Notes: a model not told the origin generated them from the sequence alone. Positions 53,563 through 61,683 are shown, counted from the stretch's first letter. The stretch: 64,000 bases of DNA from Flavobacterium sp. ACN2 (GCF_002303885.1 NZ_MRCM01000008.1:186001-250000); one strand, 5' to 3'. Numbers and translations are program-made.

Positions 53563-53789
53563 TTCAAAGGAAAATCAAACAATTCTTTAGGTTCAATATC
53601 TAAAGCATTTGCGATTTTTATAAGAGTTTTTACTGTAGTATTGATTTCAGCTCTTTCTATTCTGCCTATCTGATTTTTTTTGATATCACAATCATCAGCC
53701 AAAGCTTGTTGGGATAAACCTTTTTTTTCACGCAATTGTCTTATGTGAGTCCCAAGATTTGCAATAAAGGTTTCTTCTGAAATATCCAT
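53559..53789 (-). CDS. XRE-family helix-turn-helix regulator
   Basis: A 76-residue Cro/C1-type regulator: LGTHIRQLREKKGLSQQALADDCDIKKNQIGRIERAEINTT, then a closing helix ALDIEPKELFDF. There is no sensor domain. It is divergent from the small helical gene at 53877, and both share an 87-bp promoter region, which it may repress. Confidence 0.9.
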   Translation of the reverse strand: MDISEETFIANLGTHIRQLREKKGLSQQALADDCDIKKNQIGRIERAEINTTVKTLIKIANALDIEPKELFDFPLK

Positions 53790-53847
53790 ATTTCAAAATT
53801 CTTAAGATTTATTTTTGCCTTGGTTACATTTATGTGTTCAAAAATAT

Positions 53848-53855
53848 TATATTTG
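53848..53855 (+). promoter_or_regulatory. Promoter -7 element TATATTTG
   Basis: A perfect TAnnTTTG 21 bp before the ATG at 53877. This rules out the upstream ATG at 53820. Confidence 0.55.
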
Positions 53856-53876
53856 CCATATTTAAAAAATAAGACA

Positions 53877-54116
53877 ATGGCTACAAATGATCTTTCGGAA
53901 GAAACAGAAAAGAAACTCTTAGATTTTTTTAATAATGTTATTGATGCTAAAGATTTGGCAAAAGCAATACGGCAATTAAATTATGCAATTGCATTGGTTG
54001 TAATGAGGGATGACGAAAGAGGATATGCCTATGCTCAAAGAGAAAACCTAGAAAAAGGTTTTTATTGGCTGAATGAATTAGCCGAAATTTTACATCCTTA
54101 TTTGGAGGTTGAATAA
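53877..54116 (+). CDS. Small helical protein, paralogue of 26794-27027
   Basis: A 79-residue protein, DLSEETEKKLLDFFNNVIDAKDLAKAIRQLNYAIALVVM, with the same closing GFYWLNELAEILHPYL as the paralogue. It has an acidic, all-helical look without a known domain. The start is at 53877, downstream of the TATATTTG element. Confidence 0.75.
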   Translation: MATNDLSEETEKKLLDFFNNVIDAKDLAKAIRQLNYAIALVVMRDDERGYAYAQRENLEKGFYWLNELAEILHPYLEVE

Positions 54117-54142
54117 GAGAAAATAACGTTTTAAAATATCTT

Positions 54143-54262
54143 CATTTCGACGAAAGGAGAAACCGAAAGCAAAACCGACAAAAAATTCCAGAGTGATTTC
54201 CGCAATTTTTTTCATAGTGTACAACCTGTTGGTAATGCTGAAAAGCTCCTTTCGTCAAGATG
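54143..54262. repeat. CATTTCGAC inverted repeat, degenerate
   Basis: CATTTCGACGAAAGGAG (54143-54159) and CTCCTTTCGTCAAGATG (54246-54262) face each other in the gap after the small helical gene. It belongs to the same family as the elements at 45029 and 52931. Confidence 0.65.
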
Positions 54263-54341
54263 GATTGATAAAGATGAATTTTCGCAAAGTTTGTTGTTCC
54301 GAGAAATGTAGAATCGCAAGCTTGCTAATAATTTTAAGTTA

Positions 54342-55067
54342 TTAATTCTTATCACATAATGTTACTCTCGACATAACATGCATGCATAAAAAATAATTTG
54401 ACACTTTTTTTAAGGCACTTGTTACATTATCTAGAACATTTTCATTTCTTTCAAAAGCTTCCACTATTTCATTTTCATTATCTTTAAGAACCATAAACAT
54501 TTTTGATTTTCTATGTTCTGTTGAGTGTAGTTTTTGCTCTAAATTTTTTATATTTAGTTTCTGCATTGTATGTTTTTTACCATCAGCGCTTGTGTTTTTG
54601 GTAATTGGATATCTAAAATAGGTGCTGTCGTTGTCATAACCTGCAATTAGCGGAATGAGTCGACTGATTTTTTGAGATTCTGACCAATCATCATTTGGAG
54701 AAAGTTTTTTAAGTTGAGATTGATGGGTATTGAGGAGATAAGTCCAGTAATTGTAGAGTTCGTCAATACGATGGTAATTGTATAAATCGACCCATGAATC
54801 ATTTATGAAAATTTTTGGTCTTTTAGAGTCAAATGGCTCGTTATCATATGGAATTTGTAATTTTACATGGAAAATGATTATTAATGATTTTAAAAATAAT
54901 TCAATTGAATGTCTGTATAAGAATCCAATTGGCATTTCCGCCAACTGAAATGCTTGAATTTCTTTTTTTCTTCCAGATAAAAGCTCGGCAGATTCGTAAT
55001 ATGCTTCTCCTGTAATTCCAAAACCAAAATCTAAATGTGTTTCTATTTCTGTAAATTGATAATTCAT
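54342..55067 (-). CDS. Hypothetical protein, 241 aa, HEPN-like helical features
   Basis: I do not recognise a family. The protein is soluble, with a hydrophobic helix FLYRHSIELFLKSLIIIF (about residues 49-66). That style is seen in HEPN-like helical proteins, but the catalytic RxxxxxH pattern is not convincing. It lies 24 bp downstream of the 55092 gene on the same strand, so the pair is an operon. It is A+T-rich, in an accessory patch next to tRNA-Leu. Confidence 0.7.
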   Translation of the reverse strand: MNYQFTEIETHLDFGFGITGEAYYESAELLSGRKKEIQAFQLAEMPIGFLYRHSIELFLKSLIIIFHVKLQIPYDNEPFDSKRPKIFINDSWVDLYNYHRIDELYNYWTYLLNTHQSQLKKLSPNDDWSESQKISRLIPLIAGYDNDSTYFRYPITKNTSADGKKHTMQKLNIKNLEQKLHSTEHRKSKMFMVLKDNENEIVEAFERNENVLDNVTSALKKVSNYFLCMHVMSRVTLCDKN

Positions 55068-55091
55068 TGTAAAGTACTTTATGTGTATTAT

Positions 55092-55853
55092 TTAAATATT
55101 GGAAATAAAAAAACTATTAATATTATCAATCCAAACAGGAAGTTTATTGACTCCTTCTTTAAGTAAATATTTATAAATTTCTTTTTTTGCAACATCTGAA
55201 ATTTCAAAAAAAGTTTTAATACTGAATTTTTTGATTTTTGCTAAAATTTTTGACAATCTTCTAGAAAAATCCTTTTTGGTTAAATTTTGAATATTGTCTC
55301 TTAATTCTAAAGTCTCGGAACGTATATTTTCAATTTCTTTATTGTTCGGATGTTTGTTTTCTAAATAAACTGAAGTTTCAGATAAAAAATTATATAAAAT
55401 AATTTGTTGAAAATTGTTAAAGGGATTGATGTCTGCATCTTCATCTATAATATCAAAATCGTTAAAAATTTCTTCCTCATAGAAATTAGAAAATTCTTCT
55501 TCTTCAGAAAAGCTGATGCTGTTAAATTCTTTTATGATATGAAGCCAATGATAAAAATGATCTTCAATTTCTTCAAGTGAACAAAAGCAAGTAGTGTAAG
55601 ATAATGAATCTTCATCTTCAGGAACATAGGTAATTGGAAATATAGTTTGTTTAGTTTCGCTATTTCGGTTTGGTTCAGTAATATAGAACACAAAATTTTT
55701 ATGGGAAATATCATGAAGATAAAAAAGATGATCAGTATTTACGGATTCAATTATAGTTGAATTGCTTTTCAATAGTGTTCTCATAATTCTAAGAACTTTT
55801 TGAATGTCTCTAGAAACTGTTAAAGTGTAATTTTTTGCTTTTAAATCTGCCAT
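55092..55853 (-). CDS. Hypothetical acidic protein, 253 aa
   Basis: I do not recognise it. The middle is very acidic (FSEEEEFSNFYEEEIFNDFDIIDEDADI). A Lys-rich helical C-terminal third follows (LTKKDFSRRLSKILAKIKKFSIKTFFEI) and it ends in a hydrophobic VWIDNINSFFISNI. It has no signal peptide. It is the first gene of a two-gene operon with 54342. The patch may be a mobile or defence module, on position only. Confidence 0.7.
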   Translation of the reverse strand: MADLKAKNYTLTVSRDIQKVLRIMRTLLKSNSTIIESVNTDHLFYLHDISHKNFVFYITEPNRNSETKQTIFPITYVPEDEDSLSYTTCFCSLEEIEDHFYHWLHIIKEFNSISFSEEEEFSNFYEEEIFNDFDIIDEDADINPFNNFQQIILYNFLSETSVYLENKHPNNKEIENIRSETLELRDNIQNLTKKDFSRRLSKILAKIKKFSIKTFFEISDVAKKEIYKYLLKEGVNKLPVWIDNINSFFISNI

Positions 55854-56040
55854 TTTATACTGCGATATTGGTTAGTAAAATGCGTATTCAGGTACACGTG
55901 ATTTTTGATATCACAAAAAATAAATTATTGGAATGAATTTTTACTAATTGTATTAATCAAATATAAAAAAAGAATTCTTTTGGGTTTTAAAAGATTTATG
56001 AGATTGTGAAAAAGATAAAAGGAAAGTAGATTAAAAACAA

Positions 56041-56071
56041 AAAAGCTTCTGAAAAATCTTCAGAAGCTTTT
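56041..56071 (-). terminator. Terminator after tRNA-Leu
   Basis: 13-bp arms AAAAGCTTCTGAA (56041-56053) and TTCAGAAGCTTTT (56059-56071). On the minus strand a T-rich tail follows. Confidence 0.85.
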
Positions 56072-56077
56072 TTTTTG

Positions 56078-56159
56078 TGCGGATAATAGGACTCGAACCT
56101 ACACGCCTTGCGGCACCAGATCCTAAGTCTGGCACGTCTACCAATTTCGCCATATCCGC
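56078..56159 (-). tRNA. tRNA-Leu (anticodon TAG)
   Basis: An 82-nt gene with acceptor GCGGATA/TATCCGC, anticodon stem-loop CCAGA-CTTAGGA-TCTGG, a long variable arm (TGCCGCAAGGCGT) as in type II tRNAs, T-arm AGGTTCGAGTCCT and discriminator A. CCA is not encoded. Confidence 0.95.
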
Positions 56160-56173
56160 GGTAATTGTGGGTG

Positions 56174-56203
56174 CAAAGATAGGCATACTTTTGAATTATC
56201 AAA
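56174..56203 (-). promoter_or_regulatory. tRNA-Leu promoter
   Basis: On the minus strand TTTG (56200-56203), an 18-bp spacer and TATCTTTG (56174-56181). Confidence 0.7.
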
Positions 56204-56239
56204 GCATTTTTTGAAAATTTTTTTTAATTCTCTTTTTCG

Positions 56240-56247
56240 TACTTTTG
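56240..56247 (+). promoter_or_regulatory. Promoter -7 element TACTTTTG of the dipeptidase gene
   Basis: A TAnnTTTG match 22 bp before the ATG at 56270. Confidence 0.5.
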
Positions 56248-56269
56248 GGTTTCTATAAAAATAATTTAA

Positions 56270-57658
56270 ATGGAAAATATTAAGTCCTACGTTCAACAAC
56301 ATAAAGATCGGTTTATCAACGAATTGATCGAATTATTAAAGATTCCGTCGGTTTCTGCCGACACTGCATATTCTCAAGATGTTATTGACACAGCAGAGGC
56401 TGTAAAAGAAAGTTTATCAAAAGCAGGGTGCGATTATGTCGAAACTTGCGACACTCCAGGTTACCCAATTATCTACGGAGAGAAAATTATAGATCCAAAT
56501 CTTCCAACGGTTTTAGTTTACGGCCACTACGACGTACAACCGCCAGATCCATTAGAATTATGGACTTCACCACCTTTTGAACCGGTTATTAAAACTACAG
56601 ATATTCATCCAGAAGGCGCAATCTTCGCGCGTGGAGCATGTGACGACAAAGGTCAGATGTACATGCACGTAAAAGCGCTTGAGTTAATGGTGCAAAGCAA
56701 TACGTTGCCTTGTAACGTAAAATTCATGATCGAAGGTGAAGAAGAAGTAGGTTCTGCAAGTTTGGCTTGGTTCGTAGAACGCAATCAGGAAAAACTGAAA
56801 AACGACGTAATCTTGATTTCAGATACAGGAATGATCTCCAACCAACAGCCGTCTATCACGACAGGTTTAAGAGGTTTAAGTTATGTTGAGGTAGAAGTTA
56901 CAGGTCCAAACCGCGATTTGCATTCAGGTTTATACGGTGGAGCAGTGGCGAATCCAATTAATATTCTGGCAAAAATGATTGCTTCGCTTCACGACGAAAA
57001 CAATCATATTACCATTCCAGGATTCTACGATAAAGTAGAAGAATTATCTGCAGAAGAAAGAGCAGAAATGGCAAAAGCGCCTTTCAGCCTAGAAAAATAT
57101 AAAAATGCTTTAAACATTGCCGATGTTTATGGCGAAAAAGGATATGTAACCAACGAGCGCAACTCAATCCGTCCGACATTAGACGTAAACGGAATCTGGG
57201 GCGGCTATACTGGCGAAGGTGCTAAAACGGTTATTGCGAGTAAAGCTTTTGCTAAAATCTCGATGCGTTTGGTTCCAAATCAGGAATGGGAAGAAATTAC
57301 AGAACTTTTCACGAAACATTTTACAAGTATTGCTCCAGCTGGAGTTACGGTAAAAGTAACGCCTCACCACGGTGGTCAAGGTTATGTAACGCCAATTGAC
57401 AGCATTGGTTATCAGGCAGCAAATAAAGCGTATACAGAAACGTTTGGAGTTCCTGCAATTCCGGTTCGTTCTGGAGGAAGTATTCCGATTGTGGCTTTGT
57501 TTGAAAAAGAATTAAAAAGCAAAACAATCTTAATGGGATTTGGTTTGGATAGCGATGCAATTCACTCGCCAAATGAGCATTTCGGAATCTTTAATTACTT
57601 GAAAGGTATTGAGACTATTCCGTTGTTTTACAAGTATTTTGTGGAATTAAGTAAATAA
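56270..57658 (+). CDS. M20-family dipeptidase
   Basis: A 462-residue cytoplasmic metallopeptidase. First metal motif YGHYDVQPP has H86 and D88. GACDDKGQM lies near 123, the catalytic GEEEVGS near 157-163, a lid domain with DLHSGLYGGAV near 220, and a late AIHSPNEH metal His. The family cleaves dipeptides (carnosinase/PepV-like). Length and motifs are complete. It is a single gene with its own promoter, divergent from tRNA-Leu. Confidence 0.93.
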   Translation: MENIKSYVQQHKDRFINELIELLKIPSVSADTAYSQDVIDTAEAVKESLSKAGCDYVETCDTPGYPIIYGEKIIDPNLPTVLVYGHYDVQPPDPLELWTSPPFEPVIKTTDIHPEGAIFARGACDDKGQMYMHVKALELMVQSNTLPCNVKFMIEGEEEVGSASLAWFVERNQEKLKNDVILISDTGMISNQQPSITTGLRGLSYVEVEVTGPNRDLHSGLYGGAVANPINILAKMIASLHDENNHITIPGFYDKVEELSAEERAEMAKAPFSLEKYKNALNIADVYGEKGYVTNERNSIRPTLDVNGIWGGYTGEGAKTVIASKAFAKISMRLVPNQEWEEITELFTKHFTSIAPAGVTVKVTPHHGGQGYVTPIDSIGYQAANKAYTETFGVPAIPVRSGGSIPIVALFEKELKSKTILMGFGLDSDAIHSPNEHFGIFNYLKGIETIPLFYKYFVELSK

Positions 57659-57664
57659 GTTTTT

Positions 57665-57844
57665 TTGCCGCGAAGGCGATAAGGCACTAAGTTTTTTTTG
57701 CTCGCAAAGTCGCAAAGTCGCAAAGATTTTTTGATACTTTGTCAAAGTTTTAAACTTTGACAAAGTTGAATTTAGATACAGAATCCGTTCAGAAATGAGC
57801 GGATTTTTTTTGTTTATCCTAACAGGTTTTTAAAACCTGTTAGG
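57665..57844. repeat. Cluster of perfect palindromes downstream of the dipeptidase gene
   Basis: A CGCAAAGTCGCAAAG tract is followed by a 15-bp palindrome ACTTTGTCAAAGTTT/AAACTTTGACAAAGT (57736-57766, 1-base loop). The terminator at 57782-57811 is next, then a 13-bp palindrome CCTAACAGGTTTT/AAAACCTGTTAGG (57818-57844, 1-base loop). There is no gene in the 313-bp gap. Confidence 0.85.
57782..57811 (+). terminator. Terminator in the palindrome cluster
   Basis: Arms AATCCGTTCA and TGAGCGGATT around GAAA, then a T-run. Confidence 0.8.
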
Positions 57845-57911
57845 TATGAATTGAGTCAACATTAGAAAAATAGGAATAAGGATTTTTTAGAATAAAAAAA
57901 TAAGAAAAAAC

Positions 57912-57964
57912 TTGGTCGTTTAAAAATTAACTCTACATTTGTAGAAACGAATCTATAATTGTAG
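57912..57964 (+). promoter_or_regulatory. Promoter with two BlaI/CopY-type operators
   Basis: TTG (57912-57914), a 19-bp spacer and TACATTTG (57934-57941) form a consensus promoter. CTACATTTGTAG (57933-57944) is a perfect TACA-N2-TGTA dyad over the -7 box. CTATAATTGTAG (57953-57964) is a second, one-mismatch dyad 20 bp further. TACA/TGTA is the known BlaI/MecI/CopY half-site, and a BlaI-family gene lies in the operon. Confidence 0.75.
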
Positions 57965-57971
57965 AGCAATC

Positions 57972-58400
57972 ATGAAATTGAAAAACATCTTTTTATTATT
58001 TCTTTTCGGATTAATGCTTTTGGGGTGTAAAAGTCAGCCGATTAATCAGAAGATTGACAAGAAAAAAGAAGGTGTTTGGATTGATACATATTCGCAAGAC
58101 GGAACAGATTATAAATCGTATGAATATTATAAAAATGATCTTCCAGTAAAAAAGTGGAAATCGTACATTAATGGAAAAATCTACAAAACGGAGAAATATA
58201 AAAACGGAATCTGTATTGTGAAAAGTTATTACGAAAACGGAAAACTGGAATCGAAAGGAAAAACAAAATTAGAAACGAATTCGGTAGAAACGCATTGGTT
58301 TTATTTTGGAGAATGGAAGTTTTATTCGGACAAAGGAAAATTAAAAGGAATCAAGAATTACGAAAAAGGAGAATTGATTTCGGAACAAAATATTAAATAA
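57972..58400 (+). CDS. Lipoprotein with MORN-like (YwqK-type) repeats
   Basis: This 142-residue lipoprotein has its lipobox in LMLLGCKSQ. Repeated tyrosine-glycine strands YYKNDLPVKKWKSYING, YKNGICIVKSYYENGKLESKG and EWKFYSDKGKLKGIKNYEKGEL follow, the YwqK/MORN-variant pattern. Often these are surface or antitoxin-annotated proteins without proven function. It is the first gene of the BlaI/BlaR1 operon, directly behind the operator pair. Confidence 0.85.
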   Translation: MKLKNIFLLFLFGLMLLGCKSQPINQKIDKKKEGVWIDTYSQDGTDYKSYEYYKNDLPVKKWKSYINGKIYKTEKYKNGICIVKSYYENGKLESKGKTKLETNSVETHWFYFGEWKFYSDKGKLKGIKNYEKGELISEQNIK

Positions 58401-58419
58401 ACCAACTAACCTCTAAACC

Positions 58420-59382
58420 ATGAAAAAAATAATTACACTCTCTTTATTAGTGATGAACTGTATTTTTCTGCAAGCTCAAACGTATAAAGAATGGGTTCGA
58501 AAAGCCGATTCTTGTTACACAGTAAAAAACTATGAATTGTCTGTTTCGTATTATGAAAAAGCTTTTAAAATAGAGCAAAAAGACGATCGAGACTTATACA
58601 ACGCAGGCTGTTCTGCTTCTATGGCAAAAAAGAACAAAAAAGCATTTAAATGGCTAAATCTTTCTATCGATAACGGATACGAGAATATTGCCCATCTTAA
58701 AATTGATAACGATTTAAAGCCTTTGCACTCAGAAAAACAATGGAATAAAACAATTGATAAACTGCAGAAGAAGTTAGATATTATTGGAGCAAATTATGAT
58801 AAAGTGCTGGAAAAAGAACTTGCAGAAATTTATACCGAAGATCAGGAAATTCGCGGAGAATTTATGAATGTTTATAGAGCTTCAAAACCTGATAAAAAGA
58901 AAATAGACAGCATTGGTAAAATCATGGAAAGAAAAGACAGTATTAACCTCATTAAGGTGATGAAAATACTGGACGAAAGAGGCTGGCTAGGAAAAAATGT
59001 GGTAGGTTCTCAGGGAAATCAGACTTTATTTCTGGTGATTCAGCATGCCGATTTAAAATACCAACAAAAATATCTGCCTATGATGAGAGAGGCGGTTAAA
59101 AACGGAAATGCCAATCCAGGAAATCTAGCGTATTTGGAAGATAGAGTGGCTTTGAGAGAAGGAAAAAAACAAATTTATGGCAGTCAGAGTTCAATGAATA
59201 AAAAGACGAATAAAATTCGTATAGCACCAATGATAGATCCAGATAATGTCGATAAAAGGCGTGCAGAGGTCGGACTTGGAACTATGGCCGAATATGCGAC
59301 AAAATTGAATGTTGAATGGAATTTGGAGGAATATAAAAAGGAATTGGCCGAAACAGAAAAACTTGAAAATATTAAAGAATAA
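58420..59382 (+). CDS. Secreted TPR-like protein with DUF6624 domain
   Basis: This 320-residue protein has a signal peptide (to about 20, FLQAQ). The first half is TPR-like helices (ADSCYTVKNYELSVSYYEKAFKI). The second half matches DUF6624: WLGKNVVGSQGNQTLFLVIQHADLKYQQKYLPMM, LAYLEDRVALREGKKQIYGSQ. It is probably periplasmic. It starts 19 bp after the lipoprotein gene stop and 77 bp before blaI. Confidence 0.82.
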   Translation: MKKIITLSLLVMNCIFLQAQTYKEWVRKADSCYTVKNYELSVSYYEKAFKIEQKDDRDLYNAGCSASMAKKNKKAFKWLNLSIDNGYENIAHLKIDNDLKPLHSEKQWNKTIDKLQKKLDIIGANYDKVLEKELAEIYTEDQEIRGEFMNVYRASKPDKKKIDSIGKIMERKDSINLIKVMKILDERGWLGKNVVGSQGNQTLFLVIQHADLKYQQKYLPMMREAVKNGNANPGNLAYLEDRVALREGKKQIYGSQSSMNKKTNKIRIAPMIDPDNVDKRRAEVGLGTMAEYATKLNVEWNLEEYKKELAETEKLENIKE

Positions 59383-59459
59383 AGAATAAAGAGGCATATT
59401 AATGAAATTTAATCTGCTGAAAAAAAACTTAGTAGCTCAGAACCTTAGAACCTTAAAAA

Positions 59460-59831
59460 ATGCAATTATCAAATGCAGAAGAACAGTTAATGGAGCATTT
59501 GTGGAAGCTTGAAAAGGCTTTTATGAAAGATTTGCTCGAAGCGTATCCGGAACCAAAACCAGCAACAACAACCGTAGCGACGCTTTTAAAACGAATGATT
59601 GACAAGAAATTTGTGGCGTATAATGAATTTGGAAATTCTCGAGAATATTATCCGTTGGTCAAGAAAACAGACTATTTTGCAAAACACGTAAAAGGGCTAA
59701 TTAGTAATTTCTTTAATAATTCGGCTTCGCAATTTGCTTCGTTTTTTACGACCGAAACCAATTTGTCGGCTTCGGAATTGGAAGATCTTAAAAAAATAAT
59801 CGATTCAGAAATTCAAAAAAAGAAAAAATGA
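59460..59831 (+). CDS. BlaI/MecI/CopY-family repressor
   Basis: A 123-residue winged-helix repressor: LSNAEEQLMEHLWKLEKAFMKDLLEAYPEPKPATTTVATLLKRMIDKKFV with the recognition helix in TTTVATLLKRM, then a dimerisation tail rich in helix (NLSASELEDLKKIIDSEIQKKKK). It overlaps the metallopeptidase sensor gene by 4 bp. It likely binds the TACA/TGTA dyads at 57933-57964, upstream of the first gene, and so controls its own operon. Confidence 0.94.
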   Translation: MQLSNAEEQLMEHLWKLEKAFMKDLLEAYPEPKPATTTVATLLKRMIDKKFVAYNEFGNSREYYPLVKKTDYFAKHVKGLISNFFNNSASQFASFFTTETNLSASELEDLKKIIDSEIQKKKK

Positions 59832-61042
59832 TAACGTATCTTTTAAAATCAGGTTTACTGCTTGCTGTTTTTTATGCAGTATATAAGTTGTTGTTAGAAA
59901 ACGAAAGAATGTTTCGATTCAATCGTGCTTATCTTCTCGGAAGTTTAATTTTTAGTTTTATAATTCCGTTGCAGTTTTTTACATTCAAACCTTTATTTGA
60001 GAGCGGATTAAGCACTATTCAATTGGACGAAATCGTGATTCGAACAAGTCAAGCTCCTCTAAATGAAAGCTTCATTATGCAGAACATATTTTATTTTTTA
60101 ATTCGTATATATGCTTTTGTTTTATTGGTTCTGGGACTTCGTTTTGTTTTAAATCTAATTTCATTTTTCCTGAAATTGAATAGGAAAGAAACTCGCTTGA
60201 TGAATGGGGTAAAGATTGTTTTAACACATGAAGTTGTTTTGCCTCATTCTTTCTGGAATGCCATTTTTGTCAATAAAACAGATTTTGAGATGGGTAAAGT
60301 TCCATCAGAATTAATCGCGCATGAAAAAGCACATTTAGAGCAAAAACATACGTGGGATATTCTTTTTGCTGAAGCCTTGAGAGTCGTGTTTTGGATAAAT
60401 CCGATTATTCCTTATTTTATAAAAGCGATTAAACTAAACCATGAATTTTTAGCCGATGAAGCTGTAAATAACCAGTTTGGAGAAGTAAGCAATTATCAAA
60501 ATTTGCTTCTAGAATTTGCTTCAAATAAGCAAACTGTTCCATTGGCAAGTAATATCAATTATCAAATAACTAAAAAACGTTTAGTTATGATGACTAAAAA
60601 AGAATCTACTTTGAAAATAGTTTTTAAAGTTTTTGTTGTTGGGATAATTTGCAGTTTACTTCTGTTTGCTTTTAGTTCTGAAGCGACAGCTCAAACAATG
60701 GATACTATTAACGATAAGGTTTATAAATCTGGCGATTTAGAAATAAAACAGCCCGAATATCCTGGCGGAATAGAGAAGTTCTACATGTTTGTTGGACAGC
60801 ATTTTAAAGTTCCAGCAGAAGTTTCAAAAAATAGTGTGAACACCAAAATTTCAATGCAGTTTATGGTTGAAAAAGACGGAAGCTTGTCTGAAATTACAAT
60901 TTTAAAAGATTCTGGATATGGTCTTGCAGAAGAGGCGACTCGAGTTTTAAAACTTTCTCCAAAATGGATTCCAGGAAGCGAACACGGAAAACCTGTTAGA
61001 GTCCTTTATACTTTACCAATTACTATTCAAAATAATAATTAG
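59828..61042 (+). CDS. BlaR1-type M56 peptidase with C-terminal TonB domain
   Basis: A 404-residue inner-membrane protein with helices near 4-20, 35-52, 86-116 and 264-282. The M56 site is ELIAHEKAHLEQKHTWD with HEKAH at 165-169, and HEFLADEAV lies at 205-213. In place of the penicillin-sensing domain of BlaR1, residues 305-400 form a TonB C-terminal-like domain (YPGGIEKFYMFVGQHFKVP, FMVEKDGSLSEITILKDSGYG). The enzyme is expected to relieve BlaI repression by proteolysis. The TonB part may sense or touch envelope partners. Confidence 0.92.
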   Translation: MITYLLKSGLLLAVFYAVYKLLLENERMFRFNRAYLLGSLIFSFIIPLQFFTFKPLFESGLSTIQLDEIVIRTSQAPLNESFIMQNIFYFLIRIYAFVLLVLGLRFVLNLISFFLKLNRKETRLMNGVKIVLTHEVVLPHSFWNAIFVNKTDFEMGKVPSELIAHEKAHLEQKHTWDILFAEALRVVFWINPIIPYFIKAIKLNHEFLADEAVNNQFGEVSNYQNLLLEFASNKQTVPLASNINYQITKKRLVMMTKKESTLKIVFKVFVVGIICSLLLFAFSSEATAQTMDTINDKVYKSGDLEIKQPEYPGGIEKFYMFVGQHFKVPAEVSKNSVNTKISMQFMVEKDGSLSEITILKDSGYGLAEEATRVLKLSPKWIPGSEHGKPVRVLYTLPITIQNNN

Positions 61043-61072
61043 CAAAAAATTTAAAAGAAATAAGAATTAGTG

Positions 61073-61102
61073 TAGATTTGTAAAAAATATGCTACAAATG
61101 AA
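61073..61102 (+). promoter_or_regulatory. Promoter and BlaI-like half-operators before the first TonB-domain gene
   Basis: TAGATTTG (61073-61080) fits the -7 consensus, and TAGATTTGTA is a one-mismatch TACA/TGTA dyad. TACAAATGAA (61093-61102) is a weaker one, with centres 20 bp apart as at 57933-57964. Confidence 0.5.
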
Positions 61103-61544
61103 ACCGTTTTCTAATTTAATATTTAAAGTTGCTTTTTCCTTTTTTTTAATGCTTTCATGCAATTCAAAAAGTTGGGCACAAGAAGTAGAGCTAATAGATC
61201 TTTCTGCTAAATCTGATAATACTGTAAGTGTAGAAACTCAGGCAGAATTTCCTAATGGTTTAACCGATTTTTACATCTTTTATGCTCAAAATTATAAGAT
61301 GCCTGAGATTGCTTACGAAAAAAAAGTAGATGGAAAGTATTATATACATTTCACAATTGAAAAAGATGGGTCTTTATCTAATATAAAAATTGTAAAAGAT
61401 TTAGGATATGGTTTGGGCGCCGAAGCTATTCGTGTTATGAAACTTTGTCCAAAATGGATTCCAGCAACTAAGGATGGCGAACCAGTAAGTTCTAAATTTA
61501 TTTTACCGATGGTTGTTCAATTGGCCAGACCTTTAGGGCGTTAA
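61098..61544 (+). CDS. Exported TonB C-terminal-domain protein
   Basis: A 148-residue protein with an N-terminal hydrophobic segment that could be a lipoprotein signal (FFLMLSCNSKSWAQ). One TonB-like domain follows: FPNGLTDFYIFYAQNYKMP, IHFTIEKDGSLSNIKIVKDLGYGLGAEAIRVMKLCPKWIPA. It resembles the tail of the preceding BlaR1 protein. It has no proline-rich linker or stable inner-membrane anchor like classical TonB. An in-frame ATG at 61089 is also possible but would leave almost no leader. Confidence 0.8.
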   Translation: MKPFSNLIFKVAFSFFLMLSCNSKSWAQEVELIDLSAKSDNTVSVETQAEFPNGLTDFYIFYAQNYKMPEIAYEKKVDGKYYIHFTIEKDGSLSNIKIVKDLGYGLGAEAIRVMKLCPKWIPATKDGEPVSSKFILPMVVQLARPLGR

Positions 61545-61557
61545 ATCAAAACAAAAA

Positions 61558-61589
61558 AAATCCGTTCAAAAAGAACGGATTTTTTTTGT
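61558..61589 (+). terminator. Terminator after the first TonB-domain gene
   Basis: Arms AAATCCGTTC (61558-61567) and GAACGGATTT (61573-61582), then a T-run. Confidence 0.85.
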
Positions 61590-61631
61590 TCTTGCGCTAA
61601 AATGGGAACAACTTTAATTAAAGTAAAAATC

Positions 61632-61641
61632 TATATTTGTA
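61632..61641 (+). promoter_or_regulatory. Promoter element TATATTTG with a TGTA half-site
   Basis: TATATTTGTA combines a perfect -7 box with a degenerate TACA/TGTA dyad, 52 bp before the ATG at 61684. Confidence 0.4.
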
Positions 61642-61683
61642 AGTGTAAGACAGGATATTTAAGCGATTAAACAATTTAAAAAT

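Noticed and set aside
54342..55067. HEPN ribonuclease toxin
   Set aside because: The helical pattern is suggestive, but I could not find a convincing RxxxxxH active site.
56078..56159. tRNA-Leu as an attachment site for the patch at 53-56 kb
   Set aside because: No copy of the tRNA 3' end and no integrase gene were seen on the left side.
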